Below, piece by piece: positions 33,147 through 43,120 of a stretch of DNA of 64,000 bases. The notes under the pieces are model-generated. The model was not told the origin of the DNA. It searched no databases and saw only the letters and a list, made by a program, of their open reading frames with translations. This DNA comes from Leptolyngbya sp. Heron Island J. Lineage in GTDB: Bacteria > Cyanobacteriota > Cyanobacteriia > Phormidesmidales > Phormidesmidaceae. Position numbers and translations under genes: made by a program. Where the stretch lies: the NCBI RefSeq assembly GCF_000482245.1, contig NZ_AWNH01000080.1:37963-101962 (forward strand), in the 5' to 3' direction. How positions within the stretch are numbered: position 1 is the first letter of the stretch; each line of letters opens with the position of its first letter.

Positions 33147-33851
33147 CTAGCCACCACAGGTTTTATTGACAAAATCACAGCCAAACACAAAGGGCTCTTG
33201 CCAGCTTAATGGAATTTCTAACAGATCCCGTGTGCCTGTAATTCCTTGGCCAATAAACAACAAGAGTGCAATGCAGTTCAAGGCAATGTGCACCTTGCGC
33301 CAGGTCTTTGATTTATAAATCTCGGGCAAAATAGCCAGTGAAATAATCATCAACGTTGCTGCTACCATGCCGTAGTAATAGTGCGATACCTGCCATTCAT
33401 AGGTGCGACGAAAGACGCCATCCTGACTCCCTAAAATCCATAGCCCCGCCGTTGAAAGGGCGGCAAACACACCCCGCCATAGCTTTTGTGGTGCCGTTGC
33501 CCGATACAAACATACTACTGAGGCAATGGTAAACAAAAACATGATGGCGATAAATATCACCGTACCTTGGGGCACCGGGCTATCGGTGGCGGCTTTTTTG
33601 ACGATGTTTTTGATAATTGGATGGCCAACACCTACTAAGGTCAATCCGACTACAGATCCCGTTAGCCACTTGCCTAAGTTGACATGCTCTTTACCCACAA
33701 TCGGTGGAATCTTTGATTTTTCTTTGGCTTGCACCGTTAACCGTCGCTGCCGAGTTTGGTTAGCAAAGTAGGTCACCATACCAATAAGCGGGAATACCAC
33801 ACTTACCGCCAGTATCGGATGCATGAGTCTAAGCCAATCGTTGATGGTCAT
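33147..33851 (-). CDS. DUF4079-family membrane protein
   Basis: 234 residues with about five to six membrane helices (8-28, 62-80, 98-114, 128-143, 160-176, 188-206). The N-terminal LRLMHPILAVSVVFPLIG and the later VSHYYYGMVAATLMI and WRKVHIALNCIALLLFIGQG match the cyanobacterial DUF4079 family, whose histidines in helices suggest a haem-binding cytochrome b561-like fold (inference). Function unknown. It is divergent from the cellulose-synthase-like gene with 275 bases between. Confidence 0.85.
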   Translation of the reverse strand: MTINDWLRLMHPILAVSVVFPLIGMVTYFANQTRQRRLTVQAKEKSKIPPIVGKEHVNLGKWLTGSVVGLTLVGVGHPIIKNIVKKAATDSPVPQGTVIFIAIMFLFTIASVVCLYRATAPQKLWRGVFAALSTAGLWILGSQDGVFRRTYEWQVSHYYYGMVAATLMIISLAILPEIYKSKTWRKVHIALNCIALLLFIGQGITGTRDLLEIPLSWQEPFVFGCDFVNKTCGG

Positions 33852-34126
33852 CGTTCTTCTCGCGTTGGGGTAAATATCTGCGACAGGACCACTGTAAACG
33901 CAGTATAAAATCGCTGCATGATGAAAATAAAAATACTGGCTGATGATCAGCTGAAAAGTTTAATGGTGACAATTCACAGATATCTCAGCAAATTTTCAGT
34001 TCGGTATGCAACCTATTAAACAGTCGGTGTAGGACCGATACGTATAAATTGAATCTGGAATAAGTCCATATTCGTACCTTATTCGTAGCGTTATATAGAC
34101 CTAATTACAGCAATACGTGTCAACTC

Positions 34127-36403
34127 ATGGAAGAATCGATGGTTCGGAGCGGTAAGTCTCCACTGCAGCGACCGCTTTCTATTTCGAGTGCTACGGGGGT
34201 GATGATAGCCATCGTTGCGATCGCATTCGCCCTGGCCCTGGCCTGGTTTACCGGCGAAGGACAAATCGGCAGAATTTTCGCCCAGCTCAACCTGCTGCAG
34301 CAATCGCCACCCATGTGGCTAGAAGCGCCTATGGTAGCAGGCCACTACTTGATTTTTCCAACGGTGGCTCTGTTTCTGTTTGCAGTAGCCATTACCCGCA
34401 TCTCTCCTCAACCAAAACCCTGGTCTCGGGCTCTGGTGGTGGCAGTGTTGCTCATTTTGGTGGGCCGATATGTGACCTGGCGTACGTTATCCACTCTCAA
34501 TTTTGATGATCCCCTCAACGGCCTGGCTAGTACCTCGCTGTTTGTGATGGAGATGCTAGGGCTACTGGTGAGTATTATTCAGCTGGTCTTGCTACTGCGG
34601 GTGCGAGATCGTCATGCCCAGGCCGATCAGATGCAGTTGGCGGTGATGGATCAGACATTTTTGCCCTCGGTGGCGGTATTTATTCCCACCTATGATGAGC
34701 CGGAGTTTATTTTGCGGCGTACCATCATCGGCTGCCAGGCAATGGATTATCCCAGTAAAACGGTGTATTTGCTGGATGATACCCGACGGCCTGATATTAA
34801 AAAATTGGCGGAGACTCTGGGTTGTGAGTATGTCACGAGGTCTACTAATGACCATGCTAAGGCGGGAAATTTGAACAATGCGATCGCAAACACCAACAGC
34901 GAACTCATTGTCTCCTTTGACGCTGACTTTGTACCCACCCGTAACTTTCTCCTGCGTACCGTCGGTTTTTTCCAGGACCCCACCGTTGCCCTGGTACAAA
35001 CCCCCCAGAGTTTTTACAATCCAGACCCAATTGCCCGTAACCTGGGTCTAGAAGATGTTCTCACCCCCGAAGAAGAAGTCTTCTATCGACAAATTCAGCC
35101 CATGCGAGACGGCGTCGGCAGTGTTGTCTGCTCGGGTACCTCGTTTGTTGCCCGTCGCAGTGCCCTAGAAGGGGCCGGCGGATTTGTCACTGATTCTCTG
35201 AGTGAAGACTACTTTACAGCGGTGCGGCTTGCTTCCAAGGGCCACAAAATCATATATCTAGACGAAAAATTAAGTGCGGGTTTGGCAGCTGAAAATATTA
35301 CAGCCCATGCCATCCAGCGACTGCGCTGGGCGAGAGGCACGCTACAGTCCTTTTTTATTGAAACTAATCCGCTAACAATTCCAGGACTGAAGTTGATTCA
35401 GCGTTTGGGGCATTTAGAAGGCATTTTGCACTGGTTTACCAGCATATCGCGTATCATATTTTTGATTTCGCCGCTATTCTACTCGTTTGGGGTGATTCCT
35501 ATTCGCTCTACCCCCGAGGAAATCATCTATTTCTTTTTGCCATACTACTTTGTTCAAATTACGGTTTTTTCCTGGCTAAATCACCATTCTCGATCCGCAA
35601 TTCTCTCAGATGTTTACTCCCTGGTGCTGGCCTTTCCCCTAGCAGTCACTGTGGTCCAGGCAATGCTATCGCCTTTTGGCACTGGTTTTAAGGTCACCCC
35701 CAAGGGCACATCGAGTCAGGGATTCCGGTTTAACTGGAGTTTAGCCTGGCCGTTGATGTTGATGTTTGTGCTCACCGCCTGTAGCATCTGGTTAAATTTG
35801 GGAGAATGTTTAGCAAGAGGCAACTGGGCATTAGAAGTCACCCCAGAAACCGCCGCTCACCTGCGCGGTCTGGGCATTGGTTGGATCTGGAGCCTGTACA
35901 ACCTGATGATGCTAGGAGCCGCATTGCTGGTGCTGCTAGATGTGCCCCGCCCCAACCCCTATGATTGGTTTGATCTACGCCGGGTAGTGCGATTGCAAAT
36001 TGGTGATAATGCCGACGGTCGGATCTGGTGGGGCACAACAACGGCCATTTCAGAAATCGGTGCGACCATCACTCTCACCCAGCGGGGGTTACCTCAATTA
36101 GCTCCTGGTGAAACTCGTCCCATCCAACTTTCCATTAGCGAAGATCTATTCAGCCTGCAGGGCATACTGACCCGGATCGGTAATGACGGCGAATTTCCCT
36201 GTGTCACTGTACAGTTTCAGAATGTTACTTTGTCACAAAGCCGCAGATTAGTGGAGCTGCTGTACTGTCGCCCTGGACAGTGGAAACGCTGGAATACCCC
36301 TGGAGAACTCCAGTCCCTATGGATTTTAGTCAAAACCCTTTTCCGACCCCGAGTCTTGACAGGGGACGTCCGGATTAAAGCCATGACCGTTGCCAAGGGA
36401 TAA
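34127..36403 (+). CDS. cellulose-synthase-like family 2 glycosyltransferase with PilZ domain
   Basis: 758 residues. The N-terminal helices (about 25-160) are followed by the GT2 domain with the D,D,D,QxxRW motif: LLDDT at 215-219, SFDADF at 263-268, SEDYF at 359-363 and QRLRW at 397-401. Five to six C-terminal helices span about 430-610, then a PilZ domain (about 615-720; RRVVRLQIGDN and TTAISEIGATITL), the c-di-GMP receptor of BcsA. The enzyme polymerises UDP-glucose or a similar sugar and moves the chain across the membrane. The PilZ N-terminal RxxxR motif appears reduced. Its 3' end overlaps the next minus-strand gene by 78 bases. There are no other bcs genes in the window. Confidence 0.93.
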   Translation: MEESMVRSGKSPLQRPLSISSATGVMIAIVAIAFALALAWFTGEGQIGRIFAQLNLLQQSPPMWLEAPMVAGHYLIFPTVALFLFAVAITRISPQPKPWSRALVVAVLLILVGRYVTWRTLSTLNFDDPLNGLASTSLFVMEMLGLLVSIIQLVLLLRVRDRHAQADQMQLAVMDQTFLPSVAVFIPTYDEPEFILRRTIIGCQAMDYPSKTVYLLDDTRRPDIKKLAETLGCEYVTRSTNDHAKAGNLNNAIANTNSELIVSFDADFVPTRNFLLRTVGFFQDPTVALVQTPQSFYNPDPIARNLGLEDVLTPEEEVFYRQIQPMRDGVGSVVCSGTSFVARRSALEGAGGFVTDSLSEDYFTAVRLASKGHKIIYLDEKLSAGLAAENITAHAIQRLRWARGTLQSFFIETNPLTIPGLKLIQRLGHLEGILHWFTSISRIIFLISPLFYSFGVIPIRSTPEEIIYFFLPYYFVQITVFSWLNHHSRSAILSDVYSLVLAFPLAVTVVQAMLSPFGTGFKVTPKGTSSQGFRFNWSLAWPLMLMFVLTACSIWLNLGECLARGNWALEVTPETAAHLRGLGIGWIWSLYNLMMLGAALLVLLDVPRPNPYDWFDLRRVVRLQIGDNADGRIWWGTTTAISEIGATITLTQRGLPQLAPGETRPIQLSISEDLFSLQGILTRIGNDGEFPCVTVQFQNVTLSQSRRLVELLYCRPGQWKRWNTPGELQSLWILVKTLFRPRVLTGDVRIKAMTVAKG

Positions 36404-37471
36404 TTTCTCCATAACTTGGTTGCTATGGTTGAACACCAGCATCATATTCTCGACACAGGGGGCAACCAAATTAAGCTCGTGGGGCTCTAAACAGCTCAGT
36501 ACCTTATCGGTCAGCAGCTGAGCCCCCCTGAGAGTCATTTCCCAGGGAATACCGATATGAGCGTAAACCACACGGCATAAAACGACGAGTTCTTCTTTGA
36601 TCACCCTGGTATGCCCCTGCAAAAAACTGAGCCATAGATAGACTTGGAACATATCAAAGTCTCGCAAAGACGAATGCTTGACCTCTGGATGTTCGAGTCG
36701 ACCACGACGGGTATGGTGGTAAGGAAAATCATGACTCCATTGGGTATAGGTTGCCAATGAAATTTCCGCCATCATGGGCACCATCCGCTCGACTATGCCA
36801 AATATTGGCGTACCGTTTCTGTGGTGCAACGCAGCCCCACACATTCTCTGCCATGGCATGGCCATATGATCTTCGAGGAACTTGAAATAAGCGCCCAATA
36901 ACGCTCGCTCTAATGGGTCTAAACTTTTTAGTAATAACGCATTGGTTAAGTTGATTTGGGTGGTCATAAACCCAAGGGATTTCTCATCGTTTGAGCCAGC
37001 GCTTTTGGCTTGTAACTCATCTATAGACGGTGCTAAAACACTGGCCAACTCACTGATATTAGGCACCTTATAGAGCTGTCCCAAACGCTCCAAAGGCAAA
37101 TGCTCTAGTTCCCATTCTGAAATGGCGAAAACGGTTGTATGTGTCTGATAAAACTCCAAAAGCTGTAAGTAAATACGACTGGTTACCTGGGCTAGGCTCG
37201 TAATTTCCTGGAGATCAAAATCGTCAAAATGAACATAAAAATCTTTTGACCTAATTGCTGCTAACTTACAAGCTTCAACGATCTGCTGGCTGTTTAATGT
37301 CGCAGATATCCCCCTGGCAGCTGGCGTTTGCAATAGCTGATATATCTCATCAATAATCAAAGATCTTGCACTGGAGGCGAGTATAGAAAAATCAGGACGA
37401 TAGCGTGCAGCCCAAACATCAACTAATCGATTTACTGTTGCTGTCTGGGGGCGATGAGAGCTACTTATCAT
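36326..37471 (-). CDS. cyanobacterial protein of unknown function, 381 residues
   Basis: Mostly helical, no membrane segment. Features include DFYVHFDDFDLQEITSLAQV near 77-96, LERALLGAYFKFLEDHMAMP near 188-207 and HDFPYHHTRRGRLEHPEVKH near 255-275, a histidine-rich part. No family is recognised. The last 78 bases lie over the tail of the cellulose-synthase-like gene on the other strand, and its C-terminal 25 residues (LSLGNGHGFNPDVPCQDSGS...) look unstructured, so the frame may have extended into the neighbour secondarily. Confidence 0.75.
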   Translation of the reverse strand: MISSSHRPQTATVNRLVDVWAARYRPDFSILASSARSLIIDEIYQLLQTPAARGISATLNSQQIVEACKLAAIRSKDFYVHFDDFDLQEITSLAQVTSRIYLQLLEFYQTHTTVFAISEWELEHLPLERLGQLYKVPNISELASVLAPSIDELQAKSAGSNDEKSLGFMTTQINLTNALLLKSLDPLERALLGAYFKFLEDHMAMPWQRMCGAALHHRNGTPIFGIVERMVPMMAEISLATYTQWSHDFPYHHTRRGRLEHPEVKHSSLRDFDMFQVYLWLSFLQGHTRVIKEELVVLCRVVYAHIGIPWEMTLRGAQLLTDKVLSCLEPHELNLVAPCVENMMLVFNHSNQVMEKLSLGNGHGFNPDVPCQDSGSEKGFD

Positions 37472-37893
37472 AGTTGAATAATCGTTGATGTGTAGAGCAG
37501 TATGTCTGCCAACTCGATGGGACGATTAAGCGGAATAATCTAAGACGCAACCTTGTTGTAATCTGCACTAGTGAGGCATAAAACAACCTGCTTTGAATAC
37601 TGAAAACACCCAAAAAAACCGCTGTGACCGCGTCTTTATTCAAATTAGTCTGATTGACTACAACAAACAGAACGTTTTACCAAAAGTTAGTAGAATGTTC
37701 GCACCCTCTTTATCAAGCTGAGTGCATGTAAATCAAAAATTGTTGTTTTGAACCAGGATTGCTTGAGGTTATTTTTTGCACTACTCTAGATCCCACAAAT
37801 CCTCAATCGAGGAGTTCAAAACACTTGAGGAGAATTTCCTTGAGCTTTATAACAGGGGTATCTATGTTGTTTATGTTTTTTTGAGAGAGATGA
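37472..37893. other. intergenic region, no supported gene
   Basis: 422 bases, AT-rich around 37650-37760. A short plus-strand open frame (37776-37985) runs into the next gene on the other strand and has no ribosome site or conserved features. Nothing else is recognised. Confidence 0.45.
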
Positions 37894-39495
37894 TTATTCT
37901 AGTCGCCAGAGGGGGTAATCTCCTGCAGCCAAAACAGGAGATCTGCCGGTTTTGGCTGCGATCGCAGCTAATAACTCTCCATTAGCATAGGGAACAAAAT
38001 AGTCGCTATAGCCTGTCGGTATCTCAGGTAATTGTCCAGGCTTAAACAACACAAAGGTCGTATCAGTAGGGACCGCATAGCTTAACGAAATCATATTTCC
38101 CAGCCCCGTCGCCCCCAGTTCAGCAATAACTAGCGGCTCTTTTGTTTGTCGAATCAAACTCCCCATGGTGTTGTTGTGATAGTCAATATTTTTGTTCCAC
38201 CAGGTAAATGAAGCCGCACTCAGGGTGCCAGAGACTAAACCTACCACCAACAAAGTGGCCCAAATACCTTGGCCCCAGAGCCGGTAGAAACCACGGTCTG
38301 ACAGCATCAGCTGCCGCAACCACCCCGCTAAGATTAAGGTCACCGTTAACAACGACGGCATAAAATAACGGGTGCTCACTGATAACTGACCACCGTTGAT
38401 CAAATCGGGAAGGATAAGCCCTAAAGCAGGTATCATTAGCATGGTGACACAAAAGGCCAGGGTCGTTGGTGGTGTCACCAACAGTAACTGCCACAGTGCG
38501 ATCAACACCAGGATCAACACCATCAGCGGCACCCCATAGGTGTATGGATGCTCCAACGGTAAGCCCAAATCAACCACCGTTGAACTCAAATGCAGCCCCC
38601 AAAATTTAACCAGCTGTCCCAGGGGTTGCCGAAATGAGGTCCACTCTGTTACAGACTCTAATTTAGCTCTGTTGTTTAGAATAATAACCAGCCAGGGTAT
38701 AAAGGTAACAAATGCTCCCCCTAGGGCGATCGCAAACCGCTGCCAATGTTGTCGCGAACCACTAATCAAGACATACAGACTGTGGGCGGCAACCACAAAA
38801 ACACTCAGCAATGTGGTGTACAGCATCAGAGACATGCTGATGCTGTAAAGTCCCCACTGTTGTAACGCCACAGTTTTAGGAGAACGTACTACGACAGCAC
38901 TGCTGGAGTATCGATGATTAGACGATCGGAGCGCTTTGAGCAAACAGCCATTGGCCAACAAAATTAGACAGGCCCATAGGCTATATTCTCGGGCTTCTTG
39001 GGCGTAGAGTAGCTGAATGGGAGATAGTGCCATTAAACAGGTGCCAATCAGACCTGACCAATGATCTTGCCAGAGTTGTTGGCAGGTCCAATAGGTTAAC
39101 GGCAGTAGCCCTAGCCCAAACACTATCGCCAATGCTCGAAATGAAGTGATTGAAGGCCCCCAAATACCGACCCATAATCGCTCTAATACATAAAACAGCG
39201 GTGGATGTTCAGGATGACTGACAAGCGCCGACCAGGTATCGCCCCAGCGTCTGGATTCTGGGAATTGCTGCAGTGATTGCAAATCAGCAGCAGAGACTAT
39301 GGGCTCGTTGAGAAGTTGCGTTTCAATAGTTTTGCCAGAATGCCCTAACACACGAATTGTCGTGTATACCTCATCATGCCAGTAAACTTTGTGGGCAGCA
39401 TTTGTGCAGCGCAAACCAATGCCCAACAACAGGCAGACAATAAAAAAGATTTGTAATCGCTTTTTTACGACTGCAATCGAACGAGAACTAACCAC
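37894..39495 (-). CDS. GT-C fold membrane glycosyltransferase (PMT/GT39-like)
   Basis: 533 residues starting with GTG. About ten to twelve membrane segments. After the first helix comes AHKVYWHDEVYTTIRVLG, with the D-E pair typical of GT-C enzymes, then a lumenal loop with PEHPPLFYVLERLWVGIWG and a later LYAQEAREYSLWACLILL. Such enzymes move a sugar from a polyprenyl-phosphate to lipid, glycan or protein at the membrane's outer face. Acceptor unknown. A perfect 11-bp stem lies within its last codons (37925-37959). Confidence 0.88.
   Translation of the reverse strand: MVSSRSIAVVKKRLQIFFIVCLLLGIGLRCTNAAHKVYWHDEVYTTIRVLGHSGKTIETQLLNEPIVSAADLQSLQQFPESRRWGDTWSALVSHPEHPPLFYVLERLWVGIWGPSITSFRALAIVFGLGLLPLTYWTCQQLWQDHWSGLIGTCLMALSPIQLLYAQEAREYSLWACLILLANGCLLKALRSSNHRYSSSAVVVRSPKTVALQQWGLYSISMSLMLYTTLLSVFVVAAHSLYVLISGSRQHWQRFAIALGGAFVTFIPWLVIILNNRAKLESVTEWTSFRQPLGQLVKFWGLHLSSTVVDLGLPLEHPYTYGVPLMVLILVLIALWQLLLVTPPTTLAFCVTMLMIPALGLILPDLINGGQLSVSTRYFMPSLLTVTLILAGWLRQLMLSDRGFYRLWGQGIWATLLVVGLVSGTLSAASFTWWNKNIDYHNNTMGSLIRQTKEPLVIAELGATGLGNMISLSYAVPTDTTFVLFKPGQLPEIPTGYSDYFVPYANGELLAAIAAKTGRSPVLAAGDYPLWRLE
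37925..37959 (-). repeat. 11-bp perfect stem inside the 3' end of the GT-C gene
   Basis: GCAGCCAAAAC (37925-37935) is the exact reverse complement of GTTTTGGCTGC (37949-37959), 13-base loop. It is within coding sequence 32 bases from the stop and may serve as a 3'-end structure. No T-run follows. Confidence 0.6.
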
Positions 39496-39594
39496 GGCTT
39501 AGGTTTGCAACTGGTTGCAACCATTGAGTTGTTAAGTTATCCAGCATACGCTACTTTTCTGGCACTCGCAGCTACATGCATCTCCTAGCTGCTG

Positions 39595-41235
39595 CTAAAG
39601 CAGGCTCAATTGCTGTAAATCCGATGAAAACTTAGAATTTCGTCGTCGAATTTTGGGCGGAGTAATATTAACGTGAGCCACAAACCATGTACGCAGCTCA
39701 CGACATTGTTGGGCATCCAAACTATCTAAGTCTAAGGCGGTTGGGAATAGCTGGGGAGCCTTGATTTTGGCCCAGCTGACCTCACTGACATAGCGTTCGG
39801 CCCCAAACGGTAAGATGCTCTCAGGCATGGGGCTCAGATAAGTCACAATGTTGTCGGTATTTAAGAACGCATTCCGCTGTTGTTCTAATTGTTGTACGCG
39901 TTGCGATCGCCTCTGGCGATAATCCAACATTGGTGGCGGATAGCCTTGAGTTGGCGGTGGAGCTCCCAGTTGTTCCGGGGCCAGGTGGGCCAATTCTGGT
40001 ACCCAGCGTTTAATAAACAATCCCTCTGGATCACAGCGATCGACCGCGACCTGCTGAGGGTTATAAATCCTTGTCCAGGTCTTATCAACACAGTGGGTCA
40101 CACCCGACTGCATTGCCCACTGATAGTGATCAATGGGACAGTCCCCATCGATCAGGTGGCGCATAAAATGCAGCGCTCCATAGCGCCAGTCCATCCCCAA
40201 CAGGTTGCTGAGAAAGCTGGCATAGATGGCTCGAGTCCGAAAATTTAGGGACAGATAGCCCCCAGTGGCCTGCAGACAGCGAGCAGCGGCGTCCACAATA
40301 GGGAACCCGGTCTGGCCCTGTTGCCAGGCTTGATACAGGTTTTCATCAAAAGCCCAGCCGTCGCTGTCGAAAATGCTGTAAAGCGATCGCAGCTCCAACT
40401 GCGGTAAATAACGAAACCGCTGAGTAAACCCATTCCCCCACCGTAGCCGGGAGATCAGCTGATGATAGCTACGTTGAATCCGGCGATCGCCCCGGTCATC
40501 GGCTCGCTGAATCGTCTGTACACATTCACGCACAGAAATCGCCCCAAATTTAATGTGGGGGCTGAGCCCCGTCGTAATTTCAGCACTGGGATAGGACAGC
40601 TGCCAATAGTATCGAGCAGCTTTTTCTACTAAAAACTGCTGTAGCAGCTGTCGGGCAAACCGAGTACTCCCTTGGGGAATCGGTTTGCCATCTAAACAAT
40701 GACCTAACTGCTCTAAACCCGGTAACGGCTCACTGATCACCTCAGATGGCACAGTTACCTGAGCTGGAGCAGGCACGACAGGAGTCGCCATCTCCTGATA
40801 CCACCACTGGCGATATTGAGGATAGTCCATCAACTCAGCACGGCTGGCAGGAGGCTCAAACCAGCGAATTTTTATCTGTTGGGCAGCTAACGCCTGATTG
40901 AGTCGGGCATCGCGCACTCGCCCATAAATGCGCTCACAGTCTGTGTAGCTGTAAATCCCCTCTGCTTGAGTTTCTTTAACTAGGCGAGGTAATACCTCTA
41001 CCGGGTCACCGCTCCGCAGAATTAAACATCCGCCTAAACGCCGCAAATCCTGCTGAAGATGTCGCAAACAGTCCACCATAAAACTCACCCGAGCGGCTCC
41101 GGTTTCTGGATGCTGCAATAGCGAGGGATCAAACACAAACACCGGCACCACTGCACCACGTCGGGCAGCTCGATAAAGCGGCTCATGGTCATATATGCGT
41201 AGGTCACGGCGAAACCACACCACTGTTCGATTCAC
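39595..41235 (-). CDS. FAD-binding photolyase/cryptochrome-family protein
   Basis: 546 residues from GTG 41235, with GGGGGGAGG before it, which is stronger than the upstream GTG at 41256. N-terminal Rossmann domain: NRTVVWFRRDLRIYDHEPLY. The FAD-binding half has SYHQLISRLRWGNGFTQRFR (about 265-285), GQTGFPIVDAAARCLQATGG (about 325-345) and MDWRYGALHFMRHLIDGDCP (about 378-397), where the W..G..H pattern surrounds the flavin. These proteins repair pyrimidine dimers with light or act as blue-light sensors; typical photolyases show the same core, but the 370-400 loop uses HFMRHLIDGDCPIDHYQWAM, closer to cryptochrome-like cyanobacterial proteins. Function not decided. Confidence 0.9.
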   Translation of the reverse strand: MNRTVVWFRRDLRIYDHEPLYRAARRGAVVPVFVFDPSLLQHPETGAARVSFMVDCLRHLQQDLRRLGGCLILRSGDPVEVLPRLVKETQAEGIYSYTDCERIYGRVRDARLNQALAAQQIKIRWFEPPASRAELMDYPQYRQWWYQEMATPVVPAPAQVTVPSEVISEPLPGLEQLGHCLDGKPIPQGSTRFARQLLQQFLVEKAARYYWQLSYPSAEITTGLSPHIKFGAISVRECVQTIQRADDRGDRRIQRSYHQLISRLRWGNGFTQRFRYLPQLELRSLYSIFDSDGWAFDENLYQAWQQGQTGFPIVDAAARCLQATGGYLSLNFRTRAIYASFLSNLLGMDWRYGALHFMRHLIDGDCPIDHYQWAMQSGVTHCVDKTWTRIYNPQQVAVDRCDPEGLFIKRWVPELAHLAPEQLGAPPPTQGYPPPMLDYRQRRSQRVQQLEQQRNAFLNTDNIVTYLSPMPESILPFGAERYVSEVSWAKIKAPQLFPTALDLDSLDAQQCRELRTWFVAHVNITPPKIRRRNSKFSSDLQQLSLL

Positions 41236-41394
41236 AGCTGCCTCCCCCCGAGCCACTGACAGCCAGGCACTGCTGGGGCTCGCTACAATTCGCTGACTAA
41301 ATGATAAAAACTTTTTTGATTGCTAGCTGCAAACTCAAGTGGATTTAGTTCAAGTGTACTATTATTGACTCACAGCCTCTAGAACGTTTGTCCT

Positions 41395-41895
41395 ATGAAC
41401 CAGTCTCGTCCCTATGCATCACCCAAGCGTCCCGCTCCCAGGCCCACCTATCATGTTAAACCCCGTGCCAGACGGCGGCAGCGCACACAGCCCCAGACCT
41501 GGCTGCTTGGCAGCCTGGCTTTAGCGGCCTTAGCCCTAGTTCCCCAAGACCTCTGGTCTCAACTATCGATGCCGATTTCTACTCGGTCTACTCAGTCACA
41601 GTCTGCACAACCGTGGCAGCTGAGCCGTACCAGTACAAATCAGACCTGCCAGACCATGGCCAATGCTGACCAGCGGCTGTCCCGCGCTCAGCTCACCCAA
41701 TTTTTATCGATTGCTCAAAATTCATCCCAGGCAAACGTGCATGAGACCATTGCGCCACCCTATTGCGTCCTCTCCAAAGCCCATGAAGCCAATCAACGTG
41801 AAGCATACCCTCTAGCATTCGACCCAGAAACCTGGTTTGTCGTTAAGTATGAGCAGGGTCTTTACAAGGGCTATGACTTTGTCTTTCAGCCATAG
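41395..41895 (+). CDS. cyanobacterial protein with one membrane anchor, unknown
   Basis: 166 residues. Residues 1-34 are basic and proline-rich (RPAPRPTYHVKPRARRRQRT), 36-52 form a membrane helix (WLLGSLALAALALVPQD), and 70-166 are a soluble domain with two cysteines (NQTCQTMANAD and PPYCVLSKAHE) and a conserved-looking end (DPETWFVVKYEQGLYKGYDF). Probably a thylakoid or plasma membrane protein with the domain outside. The gene is divergent from the photolyase gene. Confidence 0.75.
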   Translation: MNQSRPYASPKRPAPRPTYHVKPRARRRQRTQPQTWLLGSLALAALALVPQDLWSQLSMPISTRSTQSQSAQPWQLSRTSTNQTCQTMANADQRLSRAQLTQFLSIAQNSSQANVHETIAPPYCVLSKAHEANQREAYPLAFDPETWFVVKYEQGLYKGYDFVFQP

Positions 41896-41978
41896 GGACT
41901 TAACGCTTTGAGCATACTCTTTCATAAAACTTGAGTTGGGTTAGCAGATCGACCGCCACTCACAACGCATTGATTCCC

Positions 41979-42446
41979 CTATACCTCAAGTTCCTGTAGC
42001 AAACCACTACAGGCATCCATCAATAAATCAATCACATAGTCAAACCCGTCGGCACCACCATAGTAAGGATCTGGCACTTCGCGATCGGGATACTCCTGGC
42101 AGTAGTCACACATACGCTTGACCTTGTGTGCGTATTTTCCAGCGGGATCAAGTGCCAAAATATTGCGATAGTTGCTGTTGTCCATGGCCAACACTAGATC
42201 AAACTGATCAAAGTCTGCCGCTGTGAACTGACGAGCGCTACCTATCAGTCGAATTCCCCGCTTTTGGGCGGCAGCTCTCATGCGACCGTCGGGGGGGCTA
42301 CCGATGTGATAGCTGGATGTGCCGGCAGAGTCGCAGGTTATCTGCGATTGCAGACGCCGCTGCTCCAATAGATAGTTCATGATATTTTCCGCCGATGGGG
42401 AGCGGCAAATATTGCCCAGACACACAAATAACAGTCGGGTTGTCAT
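41979..42446 (-). CDS. low-molecular-weight protein-tyrosine phosphatase
   Basis: 155 residues with the family's P-loop at the N-terminus, VCLGNICRSPSAE (catalytic cysteine 9, arginine 15), and the DPYYGG acid loop near 125 where the aspartate is the proton donor. In cyanobacteria these cytoplasmic enzymes remove phosphate from tyrosine residues and affect exopolysaccharide and photosystem regulation; the target here is unknown. It follows the YbaB gene on the same strand at a gap of 92 bases. Confidence 0.95.
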   Translation of the reverse strand: MTTRLLFVCLGNICRSPSAENIMNYLLEQRRLQSQITCDSAGTSSYHIGSPPDGRMRAAAQKRGIRLIGSARQFTAADFDQFDLVLAMDNSNYRNILALDPAGKYAHKVKRMCDYCQEYPDREVPDPYYGGADGFDYVIDLLMDACSGLLQELEV

Positions 42447-42538
42447 GACAAACGCTCAATGAACAAATAAAACTAGACATGTAAAAACGACTAGCGATGG
42501 AGACGCTAGCCGCTAGGAAATTATCTATGGCGACGGTT

Positions 42539-42883
42539 TTAGAGGCCAGGCAGCTGTAAACCACCGGTCAGTTCTTCCATCCGTTCCCGCATGGTTTCGG
42601 TTGATTTAATATAGGCATCGCGCATGGCAGCTGACACCAGGTCAGAAAGCACCTCTGCTCCTTCGTTCATGGCTTCAGGAGAAATAGAAACCCGTTTGGG
42701 TTCTTGATTGCCACTGAGGATAACCTTAACCAAGCCACCGCCCGATTGGCCTTCAATTTCCATTAGTTCCAGTTCTTCCTGGAGCTTTTTAGCGCCTTCT
42801 TGAACTTGCTGAGCCTTTTTAAAGGCTTCGCTCAGCTCTTTCATTTTTCCAAGACCGAAGCCAAAACCTTGCCCTTTGCTCAT
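42539..42883 (-). CDS. YbaB/EbfC-family nucleoid-associated protein
   Basis: 114 residues: [20 protein letters not shown] (N-terminal helix), [20 protein letters not shown] (with the family GQSGGG turn) and [20 protein letters not shown]. The dimer binds DNA without strong sequence preference. It forms a same-strand cluster with the phosphatase downstream and with MurB/MurC further upstream (gap 237 bases). Confidence 0.94.
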   Translation of the reverse strand: MSKGQGFGFGLGKMKELSEAFKKAQQVQEGAKKLQEELELMEIEGQSGGGLVKVILSGNQEPKRVSISPEAMNEGAEVLSDLVSAAMRDAYIKSTETMRERMEELTGGLQLPGL

Positions 42884-43120
42884 AATCGGCGGCGTGATTT
42901 TACTAAATTAACTGTCAAACTATACGTCGCCTTGGCGGGAATTGCAATCTTTAGCGGGAACAGTGATGGGTTCAGACTGGAGTTAGAGCAGCTAAAGGCA
43001 GTGGGGAATGGACAGTGGGAAGTAGGATATTGATTAAGTTAGGCCACAAATTCAGAGTCTGGAGTGAAAGTTTCTATCGGCTAGAAATAATTTATGGAGC
43101 AGGCTATCCTAGTCTTAGAG

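Noticed and set aside
37776..37985. Plus-strand open frame of 69 codons
   Set aside because: It runs into the opposite strand of a well-supported gene and has no ribosome site.
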